Positions 1 to 5,830 of a DNA stretch of 6,208 nt are shown here, in pieces (within the stretch, counting starts at the first letter, position 1; every line of letters begins with the position of its first letter). Source of the DNA: Candidatus Zixiibacteriota bacterium (GTDB lineage: Bacteria; Zixibacteria; MSB-5A5; GN15; FEB-12); NCBI GenBank assembly GCA_022564135.1, contig JADFLZ010000135.1, forward strand, positions 1 to 6,208, read 5' to 3'. A model generated the notes under the pieces. That model did no database searches and was not told where the DNA came from. It saw only the letters and a program-made list of their open reading frames with translations. The position numbers and the translations under genes are program-made.

Positions 1-118
1 GTTTTGATTTATCTGATGTATCGCCCGTGTAGAAATAATCCTCGCTTGAATTAAATTAATAAACCACAATCATATTTCCCTAGATCCTAAGAAACCAATG
101 CTTATGCAAACGGTTTAG
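1..118. other. AT-rich stretch, no feature seen
   Basis: This stretch before the first tRNA-derived repeat is AT-rich. I see no credible reading frame, hairpin with a T-tract, or RNA gene on either strand. It may lie downstream of a gene beyond the left edge. Confidence 0.4.
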
Positions 119-215
119 TATTTAATAGCGGGGGACCGGTTTGTCGAAGCGCCAGCGGAGAACTTGAGTGAAACGAAAGCGTAGATCCCAAAGCGAAGCG
201 TGGGGGAACCTGCGC
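119..215 (-). repeat. Composite repeat copy A (tRNA-fMet 3' end split by an insert)
   Basis: Read on the plus strand, 126-143 matches 14 of 18 bases of the intact tRNA 3' end (1840-1857). The seven bases before it, at 119-125, also match the tRNA's flank, giving 16 identical bases (119-134 against 1833-1848). After 143 comes an insert that includes cttgagtgaaacgaaag (163-179), identical to 1789-1805. Then gaacctgcg (206-214) resumes the tRNA T-arm. So this is a tRNA 3' fragment interrupted in the T-loop by about 60 bases. The spurious minus-strand reading frame over 122-307 is a by-product of the repeat and not a gene. Confidence 0.7.
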
Positions 216-230
216 TTAGTTATATCTAAA

Positions 231-279
231 TAGCGGGGGCAGAATTTGTCCAAGCGCAAGCGGAGATCCTCAGTGAAAC
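231..279 (-). repeat. Composite repeat copy B (tRNA-fMet 3' end plus insert)
   Basis: Positions 231-248 match 17 of 18 bases of the tRNA-fMet 3' end at 1840-1857. The following bases, 249-279, parallel the insert of copy A (aagcgcaagcggaga against aagcgccagcggaga, then cagtgaaac against gagtgaaac). The resumption of the T-arm is no longer clear here (gaaactctg at 284-292 at best). Copies A and B are in the same orientation as the functional tRNA and sit about 105 bases apart, so they look like a tandem of one composite unit. Confidence 0.65.
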
Positions 280-351
280 ATAGGGAAACTCTGAACATCT
301 GTCTCATTGTCTATCACTGTCCGTTTATCACTTGTGGTCTGATTACAGAGT

Positions 352-378
352 ATCCAGTATGGATTAGTAAGTATCCAT
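352..378. promoter_or_regulatory. Inverted half-sites, candidate activator-binding region
   Basis: Three related half-sites lie here: ATCCA (352-356), ATGGAT (359-364) and ATCCAT (373-378). The first two form a perfect inverted repeat around GTA. The last two form a 6-base inverted repeat around an 8-base spacer. They lie about 110-140 bases before the predicted start site near 492. That is the usual distance for enhancer-binding proteins acting on sigma-54 promoters. That they bind a protein is inference; only the repeats are seen. Confidence 0.35.
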
Positions 379-463
379 CGATCTGAAAAGTTGCTTAAGA
401 CGTGACTTTCCATATGTCAATATTCATTAGGTAGTTACGGACATTGTGACAGGCTATGAAAGT

Positions 464-485
464 TGGGCACGGCAAATGCTATACT
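464..485 (+). promoter_or_regulatory. Sigma-54-like -24/-12 promoter, with an overlapping extended -10
   Basis: The bases GGGCACG (465-471), four spacer bases, then ATGCT (476-480) fit the sigma-54 consensus TGGCACG-N4-TTGCW with two mismatches. The essential GG (466-467) and GC (478-479) are exactly ten bases apart. The same place also holds TGCTATACT (477-485), an extended -10 for sigma-70, but without a convincing -35. Either reading predicts a start near 492 and a leader of about 150 bases before the lipoprotein start at 643. The region 280-642 has no gene that I can support. Confidence 0.45.
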
Positions 486-642
486 GGTCTCTAGACTGAA
501 CAGAGCCAAACAAAACTAAACAATCGAATGTAAAGATTCGAGAAGAGAGTCTACAATGTTCATTTTTATGGAAAGAGGGGCTTGGTTTCCAAGCAACAAA
601 ACGGAGGGTTTCACCATAAGTAATTGGAGGTTATCGGCCACT

Positions 643-1053
643 ATGTTTCTCCGTTTTGTTTGCACGGTTACTTTGATTGCATTCCTTAACAGCGTTATTG
701 GCTGCACATCAAATGTGAAATTTACTATGGACGAGGTCGGTAAACAACCTCCAAAACATATCAATAGCGTCAGTCTTGTCTCCGGTGATGTGGTAATGTT
801 TGATAAGGAGGGCGGTACGATTGACGTCGAAAGAGAAATGATAGTCGGTGTAACAAAGGTTTATCTAAAGGGGGGGCGGCGGACTGGTGGCGATCCGGTC
901 GAAATTAAACTCAGTGATGTGAAATATGTCAATGTTAGGAAATCATCTCCCACCAAGACCGCTTTTTTTGTTGTTGGTAGCTTCGTCGCCATTGGTATTG
1001 TTGCTGCTATTATTTATCTCAGCAATTGGGAATTAAAACTTTTTGAAGACTAA
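643..1053 (+). CDS. Predicted lipoprotein with a C-terminal membrane helix, unknown function
   Basis: I do not recognise a named family. The frame is open from an ATG at 556, but I prefer the ATG at 643. GGAGG (626-630) precedes it, and translation from there gives a standard lipoprotein signal: MFLR, a hydrophobic stretch, then the lipobox V-I-G-C with Cys21. The product is 136 residues, with a mature domain of about 115. That domain is beta-rich in appearance (SVSLVSGDVVMFDKEGG, then VEIKLSDVKYVNVRK). Near the C-terminus a glycine/valine-rich hydrophobic segment (about residues 106-124) looks like a transmembrane helix, followed by a short acidic tail. A lipid anchor at one end and a membrane helix at the other is unusual. 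The gene lies in the AT-rich islet between tRNA-derived repeats, apparently alone behind the 464-485 promoter. Start choice is fairly sure; function is unknown. Confidence 0.7.
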   Translation: MFLRFVCTVTLIAFLNSVIGCTSNVKFTMDEVGKQPPKHINSVSLVSGDVVMFDKEGGTIDVEREMIVGVTKVYLKGGRRTGGDPVEIKLSDVKYVNVRKSSPTKTAFFVVGSFVAIGIVAAIIYLSNWELKLFED

Positions 1054-1112
1054 ATAAATTATGGATTAAGGTAAACCAGAACGAAACGATAAATTGGCAA
1101 ATTGACATTACT

Positions 1113-1129
1113 AAAGCAGAAACTGCTTT
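1113..1129. other. Perfect 7-bp hairpin between the two lipoprotein genes
   Basis: AAAGCAG (1113-1119) and CTGCTTT (1123-1129) form a perfect stem with an AAA loop, 60 bases after the stop of the first lipoprotein gene. No T-tract follows, so it is not a standard intrinsic terminator. It could stabilise a 3' end or bind a regulator. The rest of 1054-1296 holds no gene I can support. Confidence 0.3.
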
Positions 1130-1296
1130 GGAAGTCCTAACAATAGAAAACAATTGGGGTGACCTATCCCCGCAATATTTGTGTGTGGCAGATTTATTTG
1201 CATTTTAAGGAAATGAATATAAAAAGGTGAACCTTATTATAGCATCGTGTTTGTTCTCTTGATAATCGCTTGAGAAACTTTAGTGAGGTTGTGATC

Positions 1297-1584
1297 ATGA
1301 AAAAGAAAATCCCGTTGGCAGTAATGCTCATCGCACTGATAGCGACGTGCACCGGCTGTGGCCTTTTTGGACCTTCTGAAACCAAGAAGTTCACTTTGGA
1401 GCCGAGCGGTGGATACCAAGGCCAACCTGTTGGCAACTGCGACCAAAAAAACGCCGACGAAGAATGTCAATTGCTTGGCTGGGATCAAGCTGAGGGCTTC
1501 GAATGTGGAACCGTCCATGTAACCGGCGGTTTCTTTGGCAGCTTTGATCAGGATGTCATGTACACTGTGACCTGCAGTCGATAG
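1297..1584 (+). CDS. Small cysteine-containing predicted lipoprotein, unknown function
   Basis: Not a family I recognise. The ATG at 1297 is preferred over the in-frame ATG at 1270. GAGG (1285-1288) lies 8 bases before it, and the protein then opens MKKK plus a hydrophobic run, a classic export signal. The lipobox is imperfect. Two cysteines, Cys18 and Cys21, lie in ATCTGC, with Gly before Cys21, so Cys21 is the likelier lipidated residue. The 95-residue product has a mature part of about 75 residues, with four more cysteines (in NCD, EEC, FEC and VTC contexts). These could form two disulphides outside the cytoplasm. Glycines and aromatics are frequent (GGYQGQP, GGFFGSF). The gene stands alone between the upstream lipoprotein gene and the tRNA repeats. 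Reading on the opposite strand is a shadow: it lacks a signal and runs into the terminator side. Confidence 0.65.
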   Translation: MKKKIPLAVMLIALIATCTGCGLFGPSETKKFTLEPSGGYQGQPVGNCDQKNADEECQLLGWDQAEGFECGTVHVTGGFFGSFDQDVMYTVTCSR

Positions 1585-1587
1585 CTT

Positions 1588-1624
1588 GACAAAGTGACGC
1601 AATTGTTCGTTGTCAGACAAAGTG
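1588..1624. repeat. Short 9-bp direct repeat after the lipoprotein gene
   Basis: GACAAAGTG occurs at 1588-1596 and again at 1616-1624, just after the stop codon at 1582-1584. In addition CAGACAA (1614-1620) is inverted as TTGTCTG at 1655-1661. Function unknown; it may be decayed repeat DNA. I see no gene between 1585 and 1730. Confidence 0.3.
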
Positions 1625-1730
1625 GGCGATGTGCCTTGAAAACCGAGACACAGATTGTCTGGCGACACTGGCTTCTTGGTAATGAAAGAGACGGGTGGCC
1701 CAACCGCTTGCGGTGGATTTCTTTGACACA

Positions 1731-1756
1731 AAAAAACCGGCTAGTGCCGGCTTTTG
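1731..1756 (-). terminator. Intrinsic terminator, best on the minus strand, bidirectional
   Basis: CCGGC (1737-1741) pairs with GCCGG (1746-1750) around a TAGT loop, with A/T runs on both sides. On the minus strand the hairpin is followed by seven T residues. That fits termination of transcripts from the tRNA-fMet promoter after the old tRNA 3' end (copy C). On the plus strand four T residues follow, so it may also end the 1297-1584 transcript. Confidence 0.65.
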
Positions 1757-1760
1757 AATT

Positions 1761-1816
1761 TGGTAGCGGGGGCAGGATTTGCTATAGTCTTGAGTGAAAC
1801 GAAAGGAACCTGCGAC
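1761..1816 (-). repeat. Composite repeat copy C: old tRNA-fMet 3' end with encoded CCA
   Basis: On the plus strand, 1764-1781 is identical over 18 bases to the 3' end of the intact tRNA (1840-1857). It is preceded by tgg (1761-1763), so on the minus strand this copy reads GCTACCA with an encoded CCA, then the terminator at 1731-1756. A 24-base insert (1782-1805), including cttgagtgaaacgaaag (1789-1805), interrupts the T-loop. gaacctgcgac (1806-1816) then resumes the T-arm. It looks like the original 3' end of the tRNA gene, now separated from the functional body. Confidence 0.7.
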
Positions 1817-1839
1817 TTTACTAGAGGGGGATTATTTAA

Positions 1840-1976
<137 letters not shown>

Positions 1977-1985
1977 GGAATTGCG

Positions 1986-2013
1986 AATATAGCTAACCCC
2001 CACCCAAAGTCAA
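1986..2013 (-). promoter_or_regulatory. Sigma-70-type promoter of tRNA-fMet
   Basis: On the minus strand TTGACT (2008-2013) and TATATT (1986-1991) are separated by 16 bases, each matching five of six consensus positions. Transcription would begin near 1979 and run through the duplicated leader into the tRNA. A small inverted repeat, TCAAG/CTTGA (2010-2014 with 2019-2023), overlaps the -35. Confidence 0.6.
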
Positions 2014-2057
2014 GCTCCCTTGAGTCCTCGGATACAGCTAATCTGAGCCTGTTAATT

Positions 2058-3416
2058 TCAGGATGCTTTTAACTGGGCCGCCTTATCCCCGCGCAACAAG
2101 ACATACTTCAGCGCCGGGGGAGTGACCAGAGTAGTAATTACCACCATTATTACTACCGCTGAATAGGTGCCAATATCAATGACAGGCTTACCATCCAGCA
2201 CTAATTTGGCGCCGATTCCGGCGAAAATCAGGCCTACTTCGCCTCGGGGAATCATTCCCAGCCCAATAGCAAAGCGGTTGATGGTTTTATCAAAAATCGC
2301 CAGCGAACAGACCTGCTTACTAATAATTGCTGCAAAAGTCAACGCTGCCGCAAAACCAAGTATCTCTACCTGCTTAAATGTAGTCAGGTCAACTAACATA
2401 CCCATCCGAACAAAGAATATGGGCACCAAAAATACAGCAATCGGAGCCAGAAGATCTTCGATCTTATACTCGCCACGCATATTGTATTCTTTGAAATGGA
2501 CTTCTTCAAGAATGAGTCCGGCCGCAAAGGCTCCTACAATCGGTGCCAGCCCAACTTTGCCGGCAATATATGCCAGCAGGAAACAGACCAGCAGGCTTAG
2601 CGACAAAAGCACACCCTTTACTTTCATTTTAAGCCCTAACTTGAAATAATGGGGGAGAACATAGGCTCCCAGTACTACTGCGCCCAAAATGAACAATACC
2701 GCTTTGGCTATAATCCAGAGAATAGCAGCCGAGCTGATTCCGTCAGTAGAGCCAGCGGCTGCGGCAGAAATCACTCCCGTTATAACCGCTAATATAATCA
2801 GGCCAAGTATGTCATCGATGACAGCTGCACCGAGGATTATCTTGGCCTCTTTGGTGCGCATTTTACCGATATCTTTTAAAACTCTGGCCGTGATTCCGAC
2901 CGAAGTAGCCGTCAGAGTTGCCCCCACAAACAGATGTACCAAAGTTGAGGCTTCGGGCAAAAACCATAGTGCTACCCCCCAGCCCAAAAAGAATGGTACC
3001 ACCACCCCGATGATTGCCACCATGAAAGAAGCCAGGCCGACTTTCATCATTTCCCGCACTGTAGACTCAAGGCCGACTTCAAAAAGAAGAATAATCACCC
3101 CCAGTTCGGCCAAGATTTCCAGAGTAATATCATGCTTAAACGGTTCAAAAATATCTATGCCTAAAAGGTGAAGATTCCCGATTATCATGCCCATTACTAA
3201 TTCACCCAAAACAGCCGGCTGGTGGACTCGTTCGAACAAATCGCCGCCAATTTTCGCTGCCAGAAGAATCACGATCAGGGCAATCAAAATCTCCAGAACC
3301 CCGTCTCCATGTCCGCTGCTGCCGGACTCAGAAGAGGCAAATGCATATTGAACTGCCAAAATCATAATAGAGGCGACCAGCACCAACAGGAATCTCTTAT
3401 CAGAAAGTAAGCGCAT
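2058..3416 (-). CDS. CPA2-family cation:proton (Na+/H+ or K+/H+) antiporter
   Basis: An inner-membrane antiporter of the monovalent cation:proton antiporter-2 family, 452 residues. I chose the ATG at 3414-3416 because AAAGGA lies 8 bases before it. The frame continues upstream to 3506, but that part looks non-coding. The N-terminus (1-28) resembles a signal or first helix ending AFA, followed by a Ser/Gly/His-rich stretch. Family marks follow in order: QPAVLGELVMG (67-77), TATSVGIT (170-177, the broken helix), the ion-binding Asp pair VIDDILGL with Asp201-Asp202, Lys367 in the SKQ helix, and GMIPRGEVGLI (387-397). The Asp-Asp pair is that of NapA-like electrogenic exchangers. There is no C-terminal RCK/TrkA-N domain, unlike KefB/KefC. 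It is probably monocistronic and divergent from motA. Ion preference cannot be read from sequence. Confidence 0.9.
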   Translation of the reverse strand: MRLLSDKRFLLVLVASIMILAVQYAFASSESGSSGHGDGVLEILIALIVILLAAKIGGDLFERVHQPAVLGELVMGMIIGNLHLLGIDIFEPFKHDITLEILAELGVIILLFEVGLESTVREMMKVGLASFMVAIIGVVVPFFLGWGVALWFLPEASTLVHLFVGATLTATSVGITARVLKDIGKMRTKEAKIILGAAVIDDILGLIILAVITGVISAAAAGSTDGISSAAILWIIAKAVLFILGAVVLGAYVLPHYFKLGLKMKVKGVLLSLSLLVCFLLAYIAGKVGLAPIVGAFAAGLILEEVHFKEYNMRGEYKIEDLLAPIAVFLVPIFFVRMGMLVDLTTFKQVEILGFAAALTFAAIISKQVCSLAIFDKTINRFAIGLGMIPRGEVGLIFAGIGAKLVLDGKPVIDIGTYSAVVIMVVITTLVTPPALKYVLLRGDKAAQLKAS

Positions 3417-3635
3417 AAATCCGGTCCTTTTTAGTATATGCAGGGTTTGTGGTTGCGGAGAATGTATAAAAGCCAGCCCAGCCAAACAAGTTTTATGAAG
3501 CCCCAAATGAGGTTTTTATGGCTGCTGGGGGGGGTCTTATCTGCTAAACATTAGGTTTTTGGCGAAACTGTCGAAAAGACAAGTGTAAAGGACTATCAGC
3601 TACTCTTTAAGAACCGTAAAAAAGGAATTTTACAC
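3417..3635. promoter_or_regulatory. Divergent intergenic region between the antiporter and motA genes
   Basis: This region must hold the promoters of both genes, but none is clear-cut. For the antiporter, minus-strand TATACA (3463-3468) with TTGTTT (3484-3489) has a short 15-base spacer. For motA, TTGGCG (3559-3564) with TGTAAA (3584-3589) has a long 19-base spacer. A flagellar sigma-28 match (TAAA at 3545 with GGCGAAAC at 3561) has 12 bases between instead of about 15. A run of eight G (3527-3534) is notable. AAAGGA (3621-3626) is the motA ribosome binding site. Confidence 0.35.
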
Positions 3636-4492
3636 ATGCTTTCATCGTTGGCTCAATCATTGTTCTCGCCTCTGTAGCAGGTGGGTATATGTGGCATGGG
3701 GGGGAGCTTTTAGCCTTACACCAGCCTTCGGAAGTATTAATTATCTTTGGCGCTGCTCTCGGTGCTTTGATAATTGCCAATCCGATGTCGGTCATAAAGA
3801 ATCTTATATCCCAGATTACCGGAGTGTTTAAAGGCGGATTAGTCAAGCAGGATTATGAAGACCTGCTGGTTATGATGTTTGAAGTATTCAACATTGCCCG
3901 CCGAGACGGCCTGGTCGGACTCGAAAGCCACATCGAAAAGCCGGAGGAGAGTGAAATCTTCAAACGTTATCCGACCTTTCTTAAAAATCATCACGCTTCC
4001 ACATTTTTCTCAGATACAATGCGCGTCATTATTACCGGCTCGGTGCAGCCGCATGACCTTGAAGATATGATGGACGAAGATATTGAAGTGATGCACGAAG
4101 AAGAGAATCTGCCGCCTGAGGCATTGAGCTCCATAGCAGACGCTCTTCCGGGACTTGGAATTGTCGCAGCGGTATTGGGAATTGTTATAACAATGTCATA
4201 CATAGACGGTCCTCCGGCCGTCATCGGTCAGAAAGTTGCGGCAGCGCTGGTAGGTACCTTTATCGGCATATTTGCCTCATATGGTTTCTTTGGTCCCCTG
4301 GCGCGCACCATGGCTCTGCGAAATAACGAAACCAAACAGTATTTTAGCTGCATGAAACATGCTCTGTTGTCTTTTCACAAAGGGGTGGCCGGAGTTATCG
4401 CCGTAGAATTCGCTCGCCGGTCCCTTTATGCAGAAGTTCGCCCTGGGTTTATCGAATTGGAAAATGCCTGCGATAAAGCTAAGAGGAGATAA
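3636..4492 (+). CDS. motA: Flagellar motor stator protein MotA, apparent frameshift at codon 3
   Basis: MotA with MotB forms the proton-driven stator of the flagellar motor in the inner membrane. The intact frame runs from ATG 3689 (267 residues). The same frame reads back through IVGSIIVLASVAGGY at 3644-3688, the expected MotA first helix, but has no ATG, GTG or TTG there. The natural start is ATG 3636, 9 bases after AAAGGA (3621-3626), in another frame. ATGCTTTCATC seems to lack one T (ATG CTT TTC ATC), and restoring it gives 285 residues against 295 in E. coli. With that numbering, torque-loop residues Arg89 and Glu97 (E. coli R90, E98) and helix prolines 172 and 221 (E. coli P173, P222) are present. 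The stop is 6 bases before motB. The defect may be a sequencing error or a true mutation. Starting at 3689 would lose most of helix 1. Confidence 0.9.
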
Positions 4493-4497
4493 CTGCT

Positions 4498-5340
4498 TTG
4501 TCCGAAGAACAACTGCAGCCGATAATAATAAGGAAGAAAAAACGTAGGGGTCATGGCGGGCACCATGGCGGTGCCTGGAAAGTAGCCCTTGCTGATTTTA
4601 TGACGGCCATGATGGCTTTCTTTCTGGTAATGTGGCTGGTAGGCCAGAAGCCGGAGGTAAGAAAAGCAGTCGCCGGTTATTTCAGAGACCCCGGAAAATT
4701 CAGTCAGAAAGTGGAAGCGGGTATGCTCAAAGGCAGTTCAAGTCCCATGAAAGCAAAAGCCGCCAGCCAGAGAGCCGCCCCCAAAGAAAGAGAAAAGTCG
4801 GGCGGTCCGACCAAGGCTGAAAAAGAGAAGCTGACTTTAACCGCCAAAAACATTCTGAATGAATTCGAAAAACAAGAGGTCTTTAATAAACTTAAAAAGA
4901 ATATCAGTATTTCTCTTACTTCAGATGGGCTGCGGATAACCCTTAACGAATCCGATGACGGCGCTTTTTTCGAACCCGGTTCAGATAAACTTCTTAAAAG
5001 CAGCGCCATCTTGCTCATGATTATTGCCCATGAACTGGGGAAATTAACCAACAAGCTGGTAATAGAAGGCCATACTGATGCTTCCAGCTCCGATGGCGAT
5101 TTCACTAACTGGGAGCTTTCTGCAGCCAGAGCCAATTCTGCAAGGCGGCTTATGGATGTGTCAGGACTGGATTACGAGCAGGTTAACGAAGTCCGGGGTT
5201 TTGCTTCCAGAATGCCAATGATCATGGACGACCCGGGTGACCCCAGAAACAGACGAATCTCGATAGTTGTTTTATACCAGCACGTTGCTTCCGGATATGA
5301 CCAGATGGAAATAGGCGAAGAAGTAGCTTTGAACAACTAA
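4498..5340 (+). CDS. motB: Flagellar motor stator protein MotB
   Basis: MotB anchors the MotA/MotB stator to peptidoglycan and carries the proton-binding Asp. The start is TTG 4498, with GAGGAG (4483-4488) next to the motA stop, giving a 280-residue protein within the family's range. The N-terminus is basic and Gly/His-rich (RKKKRRGHGGHHGG). A single membrane helix follows at about 27-48 (ALADFMTAMMAFFLVMWL), with Asp33 equivalent to E. coli Asp32. Residues 50-70 correspond to the plug segment and 75-115 to a charged linker. The OmpA-like domain spans about 135-262: FEPGSDKLL, then EGHTDASSS (190-198), NWELSAARANSARRLM (204-219) and the Arg-rich DPRNRRI (248-254). All expected hallmarks are present and no break is seen. 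It forms a two-gene operon with motA, and translation may be coupled across the 5-base gap. Confidence 0.95.
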   Translation: MSEEQLQPIIIRKKKRRGHGGHHGGAWKVALADFMTAMMAFFLVMWLVGQKPEVRKAVAGYFRDPGKFSQKVEAGMLKGSSSPMKAKAASQRAAPKEREKSGGPTKAEKEKLTLTAKNILNEFEKQEVFNKLKKNISISLTSDGLRITLNESDDGAFFEPGSDKLLKSSAILLMIIAHELGKLTNKLVIEGHTDASSSDGDFTNWELSAARANSARRLMDVSGLDYEQVNEVRGFASRMPMIMDDPGDPRNRRISIVVLYQHVASGYDQMEIGEEVALNN

Positions 5341-5395
5341 AGCAACCCCTATCAGAGCCTTCCGCCCGAGTTTATTTTTGATAGCAGTTTAAAAT

Positions 5396-5428
5396 CGAAT
5401 AAGCCCACTAATAAAGCGGGCTTATTCG
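5396..5428. terminator. Hairpin between convergent motB and the Hc1-like gene
   Basis: CGAATAAGCCC (5396-5406) and GGGCTTATTCG (5418-5428) form a perfect 11-bp stem with an 11-base loop. It lies between the motB stop and the stop of the minus-strand gene. On the minus strand it is followed by ATTTTAAA, so it can end that transcript. On the plus strand no T-tract follows, so motAB termination there is less certain. Confidence 0.6.
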
Positions 5429-5450
5429 GGCAGAGGTAGGTGTAGTTGGT

Positions 5451-5621
5451 TTATTTTTCGCGAAGTGCCAGCATTTCCTTACGGACATCCTGAGCAACTT
5501 TCTTAATTTCCTGCATTGCTTTACGAACCCGACCGGTAGCAGCTTTATTGCCGCCTTCGGCCTTGTCTACGTCCCCCTGAGCTGCGTTAATTACGTCAAC
5601 AAGCTTCTGATAGCTTGACAT
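5451..5621 (-). CDS. Histone H1-like (Hc1-type) small basic DNA-binding protein
   Basis: The frame encodes 56 residues from ATG 5619-5621, with AGGAG 7 bases before it (5629-5633). The protein opens MSSYQKLVDVINAAQGDVDK and continues AEGGNKAATGRVRKAMQEIK, then KVAQDVRKEMLALREK. The AE-x-GNKAA-x-RVRK core followed by an E-x-KK-x-A-x-x-x-RKE helix matches the N-terminal region of the chlamydial nucleoid protein Hc1 and the histone H1-like proteins of Bacteroidetes, as I remember them. Such proteins are helical, basic and bind DNA non-specifically to compact the nucleoid. The long Lys/Ala-rich tail of chlamydial Hc1 is absent. The gene converges on motB and diverges from mfd. A sigma-70 promoter and an operator-like palindrome are seen upstream. 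Family assignment is fairly sure; the exact role is inferred. Confidence 0.8.
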   Translation of the reverse strand: MSSYQKLVDVINAAQGDVDKAEGGNKAATGRVRKAMQEIKKVAQDVRKEMLALREK

Positions 5622-5657
5622 TATGATTCTCCTTCTTTCTAAAAATATCTCTGTTTT

Positions 5658-5700
5658 ATCAATCGAATTGATTCTACCGCTTTAACACTACTTTCTTCAA
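5658..5700 (-). promoter_or_regulatory. Promoter and operator-like palindrome of the Hc1-like gene
   Basis: On the minus strand TTGAAG (5695-5700) and TAGAAT (5671-5676) are 18 bases apart, predicting a start near 5664 and a leader of about 43 bases. A perfect inverted repeat, ATCAAT-CGA-ATTGAT (5658-5672), covers that start and touches the -10. This is a good place for a repressor or for autoregulation. The regulatory role is inference. Confidence 0.45.
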
Positions 5701-5717
5701 CAAAAAACTTATTTTCT

Positions 5718-5747
5718 TTGCCATTATTGGCTGTTTTCCCCTATATT
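5718..5747 (+). promoter_or_regulatory. Sigma-70-type promoter of mfd
   Basis: TTGCCA (5718-5723) and TATATT (5742-5747) each match five of six consensus bases and are 18 bases apart, giving a start near 5754. The -35 lies 17 bases from the opposing -35 of the Hc1-like gene, so the two promoters are back to back. Confidence 0.5.
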
Positions 5748-5773
5748 TCTGTAGAAAGTGATATTTATTGATA

Positions 5774-5803
5774 CCCCTGCCTGTTTATTCAGACGGGGCT
5801 TTT
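5774..5803 (+). terminator. Terminator-like hairpin in the mfd leader
   Basis: CCCC (5774-5777) pairs with GGGG (5795-5798) and CTG (5781-5783) with CAG (5790-5792), with a small internal loop and a TTTATT apical loop. TTTT follows at 5800-5803. No plus-strand gene lies between motB and here, so if the promoter at 5718-5747 is right this sits inside the mfd leader as a possible attenuator. It could also be leftover read-through protection behind motAB. Confidence 0.35.
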
Positions 5804-5830
5804 GTGCTGCCCTATATTAAGGAGAAAAAT

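Noticed and set aside
119..279. CRISPR array from the repeated units
   Set aside because: Only two diverged units of uneven length are present, and they are explained by tRNA 3'-end sequence plus an insert. There are no regular repeats and spacers, and no cas genes.
122..307. Minus-strand 61-residue reading frame rich in Arg/Phe
   Set aside because: It lies entirely over the tRNA-derived composite repeats, and its internal repetition (DLRFRFTQ, DLRLRLDK) simply mirrors the DNA repeat. No ribosome site is seen.
1237..1731. Minus-strand 164-residue reading frame opposite the second lipoprotein gene
   Set aside because: It is antisense to a gene with a clear signal peptide and ribosome site, and has no recognisable features of its own.
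1594..1797. Plus-strand 67-residue reading frame after the second lipoprotein gene
   Set aside because: It runs through the terminator hairpin and into tRNA repeat copy C, has no ribosome site, and its composition is not protein-like.
2167..3171. Plus-strand reading frames of 160 residues inside the antiporter gene
   Set aside because: They are antisense shadows; the minus strand carries all conserved antiporter motifs.
3417..3506. N-terminal extension of the antiporter to an ATG at 3506
   Set aside because: The ATG at 3416 has a well-spaced AAAGGA and begins a typical hydrophobic N-terminus. The extension has no ribosome site and overlaps the likely promoter region.
3545..3568. Flagellar sigma-28 promoter for motAB
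   Set aside because: TAAA and GGCGAAAC resemble the consensus halves, but the spacing is 12 bases instead of about 15 and the -10 half has three mismatches.
4704..5135. Minus-strand 143-residue reading frame inside motB
   Set aside because: It is an antisense shadow of an unmistakable MotB coding sequence.
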